Shown piece after piece: positions 1-9,200 of a stretch of 64,000 bases of DNA (positions are counted from its first letter, which is position 1; every line of letters starts with the position of its first letter). The DNA lies in the NCBI GenBank assembly GCA_036337945.1, contig JAYZDF010000015.1:1-64000 (forward strand). Direction: 5' to 3'. Position numbers and translations under genes: made by a program. This DNA comes from JAYZDF01 sp036337945 (GTDB taxonomy: Bacteria > Myxococcota > Kuafuiibacteriia > Kuafuiibacteriales > Kuafuiibacteriaceae). Below the pieces are notes generated by a model. It saw nothing but the letters and a program-made list of their open reading frames with translations, was not told the origin of the DNA and searched no databases.

Positions 1-230
1 ACCGCGTCTTGTAATCCTTTTTCCGTAACCACCGAAGTTCCGGCGTAACCACTTCCACTTCGGTTTCTTAGGGTCACCATAACACCGCTGTCTTCATCTG
101 AAGTGACGGGTTGTAACACGTTCTGTCTCACTTCGAGGCGCTGCGTTTTTTCAGTTACTACTCGATAAGAATAAAACTCAGCATCTATCGAGGTTTCATC
201 AAAAAACTTGTCTATCTTTTGTCGTATCAA
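1..230 (-). CDS. TldD/PmbA-family metalloprotease, N-terminal part (runs off window)
   Basis: About 76 codons are visible before the window edge. The fragment has the TldD/PmbA N-terminal layout: an amphipathic helix, a segment ending EVRQN, then a Gly/Ser-rich hairpin (RSGSGYAGTSVVTE) that matches the 'GVGVR...G.GYA.T' signature of that family. TldD/PmbA proteins are zinc metalloproteases that process modified peptides; the zinc site lies outside the window. No ATG precedes the conserved part. I chose the TTG at 228-230 because a GGAGA Shine-Dalgarno lies 8 nt upstream and an in-frame stop (270-272) excludes a much longer N-terminus. TldD and PmbA cannot be told apart from this fragment. The family call is reasonably safe. 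Confidence 0.65.
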   Translation of the reverse strand, partial: MIRQKIDKFFDETSIDAEFYSYRVVTEKTQRLEVRQNVLQPVTSDEDSGVMVTLRNRSGSGYAGTSVVTEKGLQDA

Positions 231-402
231 GGTTAACTTCTCCAGTAGCTCATTTTGGCAATCTTCTTGTCATGTTTGATTTATCAGTAGTTCTCATCGC
301 TGCAAAGTCGGCCTTTCAACACAATTCCTCGATCGAGTGGTTCTATGTACCGTCACATTATGTTGCTCTAAAGCGAGAATGATGGTTCACCCAGAGCAGA
401 GT

Positions 403-1098
403 ATGGACAAAGGAGAAAAACCAGTAACCATAGTCAACAAGCTGGGTCTGCTTACCTCAATGTTCGGCATCGTTCCGATTGGCCTAGCATTATCGATTGG
501 CGCTCTCATGCAGATCGACCAATCTGAAGACAAAATTGGTGGTAAAGGACTTGCGATCAGCTCTGTGATGCTGAATTTGCTGTGGATTATTGCCTTTTGC
601 TTTCTTGGACTCGTCTATCTACCGATGAAGCGCGCGGAGCCGTATCAAAAACAGGTTCTTGGTGCTGAAAGTTTCATGAAAACATTGGTGAATTCGCAAC
701 GAGAATTCAAGACGAAACATGGGCGTTATCTGAGTCTGCGAAAAACCCCTCATATCGAGGCAAGAGAAAAACCGCAAGAGTGGGATGCAAAACCGTGTCC
801 CGCGTCCTGTCTCGCGGGTAAACACATAGACTGCACGGAATTTTCCTGTCTCAATGTCAAACCGCCAAAAGATGCAGCTCGCTATCAATTCGCGTGTTTC
901 GCCGCGGCCAATGGGCAGGAGTTCAGTTGCGGAGCAAAGGCTGATTTAGACCAAGACGGCGTGGCAGGCTCCTTTACCTATCGCTCAATCACTCCTCCAG
1001 CAACGACGAGCACCCTAGCAGACGCCCTCAGCCAGTGTGCTGCAGGAAAACCGTTACCCGCGAACCAATTGTATGGCTGTAACGGTCGCAATTTTTAG
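403..1098 (+). CDS. DUF4190-like membrane protein with pilin-like C-terminal domain
   Basis: A protein of 231 aa from the ATG at 403 (MDKGEKPV). A longer reading from a GTG at 337 is possible but adds Cys-rich residues with no homologous look. Residues about 12-75 form two hydrophobic segments around a hydrophilic loop (QSEDKIGGKGLAIS), the pattern of DUF4190 proteins, where a small membrane module precedes another domain. The rest (about 85-231) is probably extracytoplasmic: a helix with EFKTKHGRY followed by paired Cys residues and a DLDQDGVAGSF segment. This resembles the globular domain of type IV pilin-like proteins, which often have 'F.....G.Y' after the helix and an 'A..D.D' strand near the C-terminus. 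Function is unknown; a role in surface structure is inference. It stands alone, followed by an 85-nt gap before the thioredoxin fusion. Confidence 0.6.
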   Translation: MDKGEKPVTIVNKLGLLTSMFGIVPIGLALSIGALMQIDQSEDKIGGKGLAISSVMLNLLWIIAFCFLGLVYLPMKRAEPYQKQVLGAESFMKTLVNSQREFKTKHGRYLSLRKTPHIEAREKPQEWDAKPCPASCLAGKHIDCTEFSCLNVKPPKDAARYQFACFAAANGQEFSCGAKADLDQDGVAGSFTYRSITPPATTSTLADALSQCAAGKPLPANQLYGCNGRNF

Positions 1099-1183
1099 AC
1101 CGCTCAGGCCACTGCGTCAATCTTCAAAATATTGAATACACACTTGTCGAACCCACCCGAAATTGCTTTGCTCCCGCTTGAAG

Positions 1184-1855
1184 ATGGCGACTATTGAAAT
1201 TACCCGCGAAAATTTTGAGGCCGAAGTCCTCCAGGCCGAAAAGCCGATATTACTCGATTTTTGGGCTGGTTGGTGTGCCCCCTGTAAGCAATTGTCACCT
1301 ATCTTGGAAGAGCTGAGCGAGGAGTTCTCTCAACACCTGACCATTGGGAAGATCGATACCGACGCTCAACCAGAGCTGGGTCAGGCATTCAGGATCCAAT
1401 CACTTCCAACCCTGATATTCATGCAAGGAGGCCAACCCAAAGATGCGATTCAGGGTGCACTTCCCAAAAAAAACCTAATCGCCAAGATCAAAACTTGGAT
1501 ACCAGCTTTGGTAGGTCCAGAAACGACCGCGGAAGAGCTCTCGGCAGAACTCACAGCCAACCCTTCTCTCGTTGTTTTTGATATCCGAGCGGAGACTCAT
1601 TTTGTGCGAAGCCATATCCTCGGTTCACAGTGCGTTGCCGCAGAAGAAATAGAAAGCAAGCTTGCAGAGAGAGGTGGAATCGCGTCGGCCGTGCTCGTTT
1701 GTCGCACCGGCGACAAAAGCCTAGAGCTCGCGAAACAGTTGTCCGAAAAAGGACTCCCAGTACGTGCTCTTGTCAAAGGGCTACTCAACTGGGAAGGCGA
1801 TGGTTTTGCAACCTATTCATCTAAAGAAGAAAAGAGGCTACAGCAGTCCACCTAA
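1184..1855 (+). CDS. Thioredoxin-rhodanese fusion protein
   Basis: A protein of 223 aa from the ATG at 1184 (MATIEITREN). Residues about 1-105 are a thioredoxin domain with the active site WCAPC (Trp-Cys-Ala-Pro-Cys) and the cis-Pro loop in SLPTLIF. Residues about 115-215 are a single rhodanese domain with the persulfide loop CRTGDKS, so the sulfur-carrying Cys is present. There is no signal peptide, so it should act in the cytoplasm. Thioredoxins reduce disulfides and persulfides, and rhodaneses carry sulfane sulfur. Having both on one chain suggests reductive release of persulfide sulfur within one protein (inference). It lies 11 nt upstream of trmL and could be co-transcribed with it; a link to tRNA modification is only suggested by position. 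Confidence 0.85.
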   Translation: MATIEITRENFEAEVLQAEKPILLDFWAGWCAPCKQLSPILEELSEEFSQHLTIGKIDTDAQPELGQAFRIQSLPTLIFMQGGQPKDAIQGALPKKNLIAKIKTWIPALVGPETTAEELSAELTANPSLVVFDIRAETHFVRSHILGSQCVAAEEIESKLAERGGIASAVLVCRTGDKSLELAKQLSEKGLPVRALVKGLLNWEGDGFATYSSKEEKRLQQST

Positions 1856-1866
1856 CGAAGCCAGCT

Positions 1867-2334
1867 ATGCACGTACTTCTCCACGAACCAGAAATCCCCG
1901 GAAACACAGGGAGCATCGCCCGATTGTGCGCAGGGACAGGTATTCAACTTCATCTTAGTGGAAAGCTTGGGTTCTCGTTAGATGCGAAGCATGTTCGGAG
2001 GGCGGGACTTGATTATTGGCCAAATGTAACGCTCAGCGTACACGAAAACTTCGAGGCGGCGATGACTAAGTTGGGCGATAAACGGTGTTGGTTGTTTTCC
2101 GCGAAAGCTCAGCGCACGATATGGGATGTTGAATATTCGATGGACGATGTATTTATTTTCGGATGCGAAAGCAAAGGTCTACCGGACACAATAAAATCTC
2201 AATACCCACAATCACAGCACCTGCGGATTCCAACGAATCGCTCTATTCGAAGTCATAATCTGGCGAATTCTGTTAGTATCGTCATGTATGAAGCCATTCG
2301 GCAAAATCGAGGGCAATTCAAAGAGATAATCTAG
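1867..2334 (+). CDS. trmL: tRNA (cytidine/uridine-34 2'-O)-methyltransferase TrmL
   Basis: A protein of 155 aa, the normal length for TrmL, a SPOUT-class enzyme that 2'-O-methylates the wobble nucleotide of tRNA-Leu. It shows the family signatures in order: LHEPEIPGNTG near the N-terminus, RRAGLDYW at about residues 44-51, VFIFGCESKGLP at about 98-109 (trefoil-knot region) and IRSHNLANSVSIVMYEA near the C-terminus (SAM-binding knot). No fusion or truncation is visible. It follows the thioredoxin-rhodanese gene by 11 nt and is convergent with the methyltransferase at 2345. Assignment at family level is confident; TrmL rather than another small SpoU-like enzyme is supported by size and the N-terminal motif. 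Confidence 0.93.
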   Translation: MHVLLHEPEIPGNTGSIARLCAGTGIQLHLSGKLGFSLDAKHVRRAGLDYWPNVTLSVHENFEAAMTKLGDKRCWLFSAKAQRTIWDVEYSMDDVFIFGCESKGLPDTIKSQYPQSQHLRIPTNRSIRSHNLANSVSIVMYEAIRQNRGQFKEII

Positions 2335-2344
2335 ATATCAGAGT

Positions 2345-2956
2345 CTATTTTTGGCCGGTGACAATCAGCGTTCCGGACCATGTTGGGCTCGGCGAAAAGA
2401 GCCAGTGCGAGACCGAGTTAAGACCTGCAGCCTCAAAGGCTGAACACCACTGTTCAATACTCAAGGTGGTCATGAAATCGATGTTATACTTTTCTGCCCA
2501 ACCCAAACTTGCTTTATTTTCGCTATAATGATCGACGCCAATGATGAGTCTTCCCTCAGATGCAAGCCATTTTTGAGCTATATGACTAATCACCTTTTGT
2601 GGGTCACGGAAGTAATAGAAGACTTCCATGGAGTGCACGAGATTGACCGGTTCTTCTGGACTCCACAGAAGTAAGTCTTCATTGAGATAGTTTCCACTCG
2701 GGTCAATTTGCTTCGCTCTATCAATCATTCCCGTGGACGCATCGACACCCACGGCAGAGTTACATCTCGGATGAGAAAGCATTTTTCGAACCACCCAGCC
2801 ATTTCCACAACCAGCGTCAACAAAAGAGAGCGGTCCATCGCTCGAACCAAGCGCATATCTAAGCATATTATCGACGGCCAGTGCGTGACCGTCCGCCATT
2901 TTCTCAGATTTACCCTCTTTCGCCCATTCGCTAAAAACATCAATCGCTTTTGCCAT
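2345..2956 (-). CDS. Class I SAM-dependent methyltransferase
   Basis: A protein of 203 aa beginning MAKAIDVFSEWA. It carries the class I methyltransferase motif I (VDAGCGNGW) at about residues 46-54, an acidic residue at the end of strand 2 (GVDAST) and a motif II/III-like segment VNLVHSMEVFYYF. No substrate-specific domain is recognisable, so the substrate is unknown; small soluble enzymes of this shape usually methylate small molecules or lipid precursors. It is transcribed away from the photolyase gene (3117), leaving a 160-nt divergent region that must contain both promoters. Family confidence is high, specific function none. Confidence 0.85.
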   Translation of the reverse strand: MAKAIDVFSEWAKEGKSEKMADGHALAVDNMLRYALGSSDGPLSFVDAGCGNGWVVRKMLSHPRCNSAVGVDASTGMIDRAKQIDPSGNYLNEDLLLWSPEEPVNLVHSMEVFYYFRDPQKVISHIAQKWLASEGRLIIGVDHYSENKASLGWAEKYNIDFMTTLSIEQWCSAFEAAGLNSVSHWLFSPSPTWSGTLIVTGQK

Positions 2957-3116
2957 ATTGTGTAAGTCCTAACCGATGAAACGTGACTGGCTCAAGTCGG
3001 AATCGACACATGGGCAGACGACTTATGACCTAGGCGTTCTTTATGTATGCCTACAAGGGACATTCATTGACAACTTGGCGGGTCTGGTTGCTTGCCACAA
3101 CTGTCGGGAAAGTTTA

Positions 3117-4694
3117 ATGGGATCACGTATATTTCTACAGCAGTTACAGAAAATAAATCCGGATTATCGTCCGGAGCGGTGGGTATTTGTGCCCTACGAC
3201 CAATTGAACGATAAAATTGGGCCGCTTCACGAATTCCGCAAACAGCGCCTGGGAATCATCCTCATTGAGAGCAACTGGAAACCGAAAAGGAGACGTTATC
3301 ATAAACAAAAGCTGGTACACCTGCTTTCTAACCAGCGTCACTTCGCTCTTGAGCAAGCTTCACTCGGTATCCGGGTGGAATATATCTTCGGCCGAGATTC
3401 ATATGGGGAGATCCTCCGACAATTTACAGCCAAGCATGGCCTTGTCCACATGGCAGAGGCGGCCGAGCGGGAACTGAGAAATGACCTCGCCGTCCTAGAG
3501 GCCCAAGAGCTCATCATGGTCCACCCTCATACCGGCTGGCTCACAACAGCAAAAGAATTTCAAAAGGCCGCAGATAAAAACGGGAAATGGCGGATGGATA
3601 AATTCTATCGCCTGGTACGGAAGCGAACAGGGATTCTCATGGATGAGGATGGAAAACCCACTGGCGGGCAGTACAGTTTCGACGATCAAAACCGAAAACC
3701 ATGGAAGGACGAGCACTCGGTGCCCAATGTACCTACATTTAAGCCTACTGAGATTACGCTTGAGGTATGCGACCTCATTGAGAAACACTACGCCGAGCAT
3801 CCTGGCGTTATAAGTGCCGAGCGAATTGCAGCGACTAAGGAACAAGCTCAGAAAGTCTGGAAACATGCGAAGAAGGAATGCATGAGGCTTTTTGGTGACT
3901 TCGAGGACGCAATGACACTGAAGCATCGGCGCTTGTTTCATACTGGCCTTTCGGAGCTAATGAATATACATCGCCTACTTCCGGACGATGTTGTCAAAGC
4001 CGCGCTCAAACTCGACATACCGATAAACAGCAAAGAAGGCTTTATCCGTCAAATCATTGGATGGCGCGAGTTTGTCTATCATGTTCATCGCGCGACCGAT
4101 GGCCTCAGGCTTGATGGGCGAGGTAAAAGAATTGAGTATCCAAGAGGACAGTTCCTACCCGCCCGATATACTCTTCCACCGGTTTTTTGGGGCACAGAAT
4201 CTGGTCTAAAATGTCTTGACCAGGCTGTCCTCGAGGTCATGGAGGATGGATACACACACCACATTAATCGCCTCATGATTCTTTCGAATTGGGCCACTCT
4301 TCTCGGGATCAATCCACTTGAAGTCAGTGAATGGTTCTGGTCTTGCTTCACGGATGCCTATGAATGGGTCGTCGAGCCAAACGTACTCGGGATGGGTACT
4401 TTCGGTGCAGGAGACTTAATGACGACCAAACCATATGTCTCAGGCAGTGGTTACGTGTCAAAAATGAGTGACTACTGCAACTCTTGTCATTTCAATCCCA
4501 AAAAGAATTGCCCGATGACACCTTTGTATTGGAGTTTCCTTCATCGCAACAAAGAGAAACTATCAACCAATCCAAGACTAAAGTTAGTTATGGCGTCGGA
4601 GAATAAGAGATCGGACGACAAAAGAGGCGAAGACCTCAAAACCTTTCGCCACGTTACGGAAATTCTACAACGGGGCGAACGGCTGGCTCCATAG
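3117..4694 (+). CDS. [4Fe-4S] bacterial cryptochrome/photolyase (FeS-BCP, PhrB-like)
   Basis: A deoxyribodipyrimidine photolyase-related protein of 525 aa. I start it at ATG 3117 (MGSRIFLQQLQ) because homologues begin just before the RWVFVPYDQLND segment and a GGGAAAG Shine-Dalgarno sits 4 nt upstream; an upstream reading from 2976 adds 47 residues without family resemblance. All four iron-sulfur ligands of the FeS-BCP family can be seen: one Cys in ESGLKCLDQ, and three in CNSCHFNPKKNC. The FAD-domain segment YTHHINRLMILSNW is also typical. In this family the enzyme uses FAD, a ribolumazine antenna and a 4Fe-4S cluster to repair (6-4) photoproducts with light (PhrB) or to signal (CryB). It is followed after 20 nt by a second photolyase, so the two probably form a light-repair operon. 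Confidence 0.92.
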   Translation: MGSRIFLQQLQKINPDYRPERWVFVPYDQLNDKIGPLHEFRKQRLGIILIESNWKPKRRRYHKQKLVHLLSNQRHFALEQASLGIRVEYIFGRDSYGEILRQFTAKHGLVHMAEAAERELRNDLAVLEAQELIMVHPHTGWLTTAKEFQKAADKNGKWRMDKFYRLVRKRTGILMDEDGKPTGGQYSFDDQNRKPWKDEHSVPNVPTFKPTEITLEVCDLIEKHYAEHPGVISAERIAATKEQAQKVWKHAKKECMRLFGDFEDAMTLKHRRLFHTGLSELMNIHRLLPDDVVKAALKLDIPINSKEGFIRQIIGWREFVYHVHRATDGLRLDGRGKRIEYPRGQFLPARYTLPPVFWGTESGLKCLDQAVLEVMEDGYTHHINRLMILSNWATLLGINPLEVSEWFWSCFTDAYEWVVEPNVLGMGTFGAGDLMTTKPYVSGSGYVSKMSDYCNSCHFNPKKNCPMTPLYWSFLHRNKEKLSTNPRLKLVMASENKRSDDKRGEDLKTFRHVTEILQRGERLAP

Positions 4695-4714
4695 CGTCGA
4701 CGGGATATTCATTT

Positions 4715-6259
4715 GTGAGCGGAAACATCCAACTGGTTTGGTTTAAGCGAGACCTGCGGCTTTTAGATAACGAAGCCGTATATCGAGCATCGCAACTCGG
4801 TCCTTGTATCTTTTTATATATCATCGAAGAAGAGATTATAAACTCTGAAGATTGCAGCGCATTTCACTATCAATTTATTCGTGATTCCTTGGTCGACCTG
4901 AGGCGGTCACTGGAGAAGGTAGGGGCGACTCTACTCATTCGTCGAGGTTCATGTCTCGAAGTTTTCGAGAAGTTATACGAGTCGGTCAAAATTCAAAGGA
5001 TACACAGTCACCAAGAAACAGGAAACGACGTGACCTACCGACGAGACCAGAAAGTGAAGGCCTGGACGAAGCACCATCAAATCGATTGGATAGAATACCG
5101 TCAACATGGCGTCGTCCGGCGCCTGAGCAATCGCAACAGTTGGTCGTCGCAGTGGCTACAACTTATGCGAAAGCGCTCTTTTTCAGTTCCGACACTTCGA
5201 GCATCCACAAGCGAAATTAAGTCCGAGCGAATACCTGAAACTCACGAGCTTTTTTCTGATAAGCCCCCAAGTTCATCCTGGCGAAGTGGGGGTGAACAAA
5301 ATGCTTATGAAACTCTTGAGACGTTTCTGGAATCTCGGGGGAAGAACTACCAACGTGAAATGTCGAGCCCTCTCACCGCACAAGAATCTTGCAGCCGCCT
5401 GAGTGCCTTTATAGCTTATGGAAACATCTCGATGCGGACGGTTTTCCAGAGGATTGAGCGCCAAAAGCGAAGGCTTCGTAACAGTGAACAGAATCGGCAG
5501 TATCAAACCAAAGCCTGGCTGAACTCGTTGACCAGCTACGAAAAGAGGCTCCGGTGGCATTGCCACTTTATTCAAAAACTTGAAGATGAACCGAGGATTG
5601 AGTTTGAGAACATGTCCCGGTCTTATGACGGGTTAAGAGAAAACGAATTTAATAATGAATTCTTCGATGCTTGGAAAAATGGAACCACTGGGTTTCCGAT
5701 GGTGGACGCCTGTATCCGCTGCTTACAGCAAACAGGGTGGATAAACTTCCGAATGCGTGCAATGTTAGTGTCTTTTGCCTCTTACCATCTATGGCTACAC
5801 TGGCGACCCACCTCCGTCGCCCTCGCCCGCTGGTTTACAGATTATGAGCCCGGAATTCACTATCCACAGTTTCAAATGCAAAGTGGTACCACCGGTATCA
5901 ATGCACTAAGAATTTACTCACCCTCGAAGCAGGTAAGAGACCATGACCCTGAAGGCGTCTTCATCAGACGTTGGCTACCCGAGCTTGAAGCTGTTCCACG
6001 GGAGTTTATCGCTGACCCATCGAAGATGAGCCTTTATGAACAGCAACGATTGGGTTGCATCATCGGCAAAAATTACCCTTCACCTATCGTGAATGAACTT
6101 CGCGCGATACGAACAGCCCATAAGAAAATCGGTGAAATCAGAAAGCAGTCTGAGTCAAAAGCGGAAGCACGGAAGGTGTTTGTAAAACATGGAAGTCGGC
6201 GAAGACCTCAGCGTAACAATCAAATGCGAAGAAAACGGCAGCTCGGCTTTGATTTATAA
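4715..6259 (+). CDS. Cryptochrome/DNA photolyase family protein (FAD-binding)
   Basis: A protein of 514 aa from a GTG start. Residues about 1-130 are the photolyase N-terminal alpha/beta domain (LVWFKRDLRLLDNEA, then SHQETGND). Residues about 230-480 are the FAD-binding helical domain with the hallmark run GFPMVDACIRCLQ, NFRMRAMLVSFASY and a W-rich stretch. The C-terminus is very basic (KHGSRRRPQRNNQMRRKR), as if for nucleic-acid binding. The family repairs cyclobutane dimers or acts as a blue-light sensor. This member belongs to a less studied proteobacterial branch and I cannot decide between repair and signalling. It lies 20 nt behind the FeS-type photolyase, which argues for joint expression and complementary lesion specificity. 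Confidence 0.9.
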   Translation: MSGNIQLVWFKRDLRLLDNEAVYRASQLGPCIFLYIIEEEIINSEDCSAFHYQFIRDSLVDLRRSLEKVGATLLIRRGSCLEVFEKLYESVKIQRIHSHQETGNDVTYRRDQKVKAWTKHHQIDWIEYRQHGVVRRLSNRNSWSSQWLQLMRKRSFSVPTLRASTSEIKSERIPETHELFSDKPPSSSWRSGGEQNAYETLETFLESRGKNYQREMSSPLTAQESCSRLSAFIAYGNISMRTVFQRIERQKRRLRNSEQNRQYQTKAWLNSLTSYEKRLRWHCHFIQKLEDEPRIEFENMSRSYDGLRENEFNNEFFDAWKNGTTGFPMVDACIRCLQQTGWINFRMRAMLVSFASYHLWLHWRPTSVALARWFTDYEPGIHYPQFQMQSGTTGINALRIYSPSKQVRDHDPEGVFIRRWLPELEAVPREFIADPSKMSLYEQQRLGCIIGKNYPSPIVNELRAIRTAHKKIGEIRKQSESKAEARKVFVKHGSRRRPQRNNQMRRKRQLGFDL

Positions 6260-6280
6260 CTAAGACGAGCACGGAAGGTT

Positions 6281-9200
6281 CTACCATTCGACAATGGTTT
6301 TAGAGATCTTGAAATCAGTCGTAATCACCGAAAAATGAACGCATTGGCCTTTTTCTAATGAGGCACCGCCCGCTGGACCATCGTGAAATGCAGTATTTTC
6401 GTTGCCGCCCGGTACCGTCTCTCCGTAGCGTACTGGAGCGCTAAAACCAGCTAATCCCTCCGCTTCAACGACAAAATAAGCGTCACCACCGGAAATTTTC
6501 TGACCGGGGCCACCGGGAAGATTCGCACTTGGGCTCGTTACATATAGTCCCAAAGCCGGAGTTGTTCCCCAAGAAATTGAAATTCCGGAATCAGTTCGGT
6601 CGATCTCAACCAAATAGTCGCCAGTGCTTGCTGGAGTGCAAATTGTAGATGTTGGTACCAACTTATCGATCGAAAAAGACACGTTCGGTAAATCGAATCC
6701 GGGACCAGAGAGCGTGAGAGTTCCAGCTGCAGAGTCAACTACACCATCTCCGTCTGTATCTTGGGCCTCTGCTTGGAGTGCGGAGCCATTTCCAAAGGAC
6801 GGTCCAACTGGAACGGGCAAATCGTTTGTCATCAATTGAGTACCGCTAACAATAAAAAAGTCGTTATAAATGAGATCTTGGCCGAAATCGAGTACGACTG
6901 ATGAACCGTCTATCTGTGGCTTTGCCTGAAATGGAACAACGGAAGCTAAGGTTCGGTTTGGATCAAACGTCTGCGTCGCGAAATCAAGAGCGGGGTTGTT
7001 AATCGTCCATGTATATTCACCTTCTAACTTCAGCAGTGCATCTGACGATGTGATCATCGTCAGCAACTCTTCACGAGCAGCCTTACCAGACTGTGAAAGA
7101 AAGGACGAAGGAATCGAAATTCGGTAGGTCGATTGCGGCGCAAGAGAGCTAGATGGGGTGAGCTCAAGGTGTCGACCGTTTACGTTATAGGTCAATTCGA
7201 TAACACTATCGTTCGCATCTACCAAATTGATCTTTGCGAGGTTTTCGGCAGATGAATCAACGGGATAACTAAAGGTAAGTATGATGGGCTGAGACCGCGG
7301 AAAGTTTTGAGCGCTATTGGCGAGATTCGTCGACAAAACAAAAAATTCTCGTGCCGTGATTTCTTGTACATACCGGACAAGAAGGCTTGTCTCGTCGGAA
7401 GAAAGAGAAATATTGAGATAATCTAAAGCGCCGGTAACAGCATCTCTCAACGTTCTCTTCGAGCCGTTTTTATACCACGCGCCGATACGCTCCAGATCAA
7501 TCAGTGATGGAACATCTGTTTTACCTTCCGTGAAGCCATTTTCGAATGCAATTCGGCTTGTCGAAATTGGGCCCGGATGGCAGCCAGCGCACGAAGCTTT
7601 ACCCATAAATATGTCTTTTCCTTGACGGCCGAGCTCGGTCAGTTCCCCATTCCTCTGGGTCCATTGATTTGCAGCTGGAGGCGGCATCAGAGACGCAAGA
7701 TAATCTCCAAGTCCGACCGCTTCACTTGTTGTTGGCCGAGTGTTCGTTGTTGCGCCACCTACGTAGCCTGAGATCTTTATGCTTCCGACGTACCCGTCCC
7801 ATCCGATTCTACTGGTTCCTTCCCCCCACCGAATAGGACGCGTGAGTTTTTGATTCGTGATTGGTCCAGCGTTCCAAATGACTCCATCCGAAAGGCCCTT
7901 CACATGACAGCTACTACAGCTACGATTATTCCCCGGCCCATCTCCTGCCGTGTGAAAGATAGAATAGCCTAACTTTTCTGAATCTGTTCGTGAGTCGTTC
8001 AGAGAAAGAGCATGGGTACGTTTTGTGTTATCAGACCCCAGCTGTATTAGCTCCTTCGCGTTGGAGGCATAAACCCAAGCCTCTCCATTAACGCAGACAA
8101 CAGCACGAGGCGTATCGATTCCTGTAACTCTATCAATCTCGTTAAGCGTCTGCTTGTCCAAGACAACAACGCTATTTGAAGACTCCGCCGCAACGTAAAT
8201 AGAAGAACCGCATAACGCAAAACCGTGAATGTTAGCCGCCGGGCCCGTTGATGAAGACTGACGAGTTAGGTCAGTTTCATTGAGACGATCTGCCATCCCC
8301 ACTTCCGTTTTCAGCACGACGAGTTCATGCTGGAAACTTTCAACTGCCGGATCATTGAGCTGGCCTTCAATATCGTTCGTGGTTGCACTCATCCAAAGTT
8401 TCCTCGATTCCGCATCGAAAAAGAGGTGATTAATAGTGGAAGCAACTTCCAACATGTATCCGATATTTTCCATTAAATTGACATCGATGACCGCAATATC
8501 CTTTTCCTCCGCGACATCAGTATCAGGGTATGGGAATTGTTCTGTTTGACCGGAGCGATGAGAAGCCACATATAAGCGCGCATTCTCGGCATCCAATGCC
8601 ATAGCAAGTGGGTCAAATACTGCCGAGACTGTTTTGATTAATACTTCTTTACTGAGATCAACAATCGCTACCGAACTTGCACCACCTAAGCTCACATAGA
8701 GTTTCTTCCGTGCCGGATCCCAAACTAAATTATTGGGCTCGTCACCCACCCAGATGGTTTTTTGGAGTCTACCAGATGCCGCATCCACTAAGCCGATGCG
8801 GTCATTTGCTTTCTGAGCAACTACCACGAGGTCTAACTCTTCAATAAACACAAGGGCGACCGGCCATGGTCCCACTGTGATCGTCGGCAAAGGGCTACCG
8901 TCAGCGATCTTATTTCTTGCAATTTCCGGTGAATACACACCCGCAGTCCAAAGCTCATCACGAACCTGAACAACCGCAGTCGAAGATGGGTAATAGTTAT
9001 AATTGTGAAAAGCCTGCTCAGTGTGCGACACCGCCTTTGCTGTCCAAGCCACGTCCGTATCACCGCCGTCACTTCTCAGATGAAACTCATACGTGCCGGC
9101 TACATCGGGAATGAACTCCCAATAGGCATCGTCGAAAAATGGGATGGATTGACTTGCATTAGGTTTGGCTGTCAGATTCCAGGTCAGTTTCGCGTCGCGA

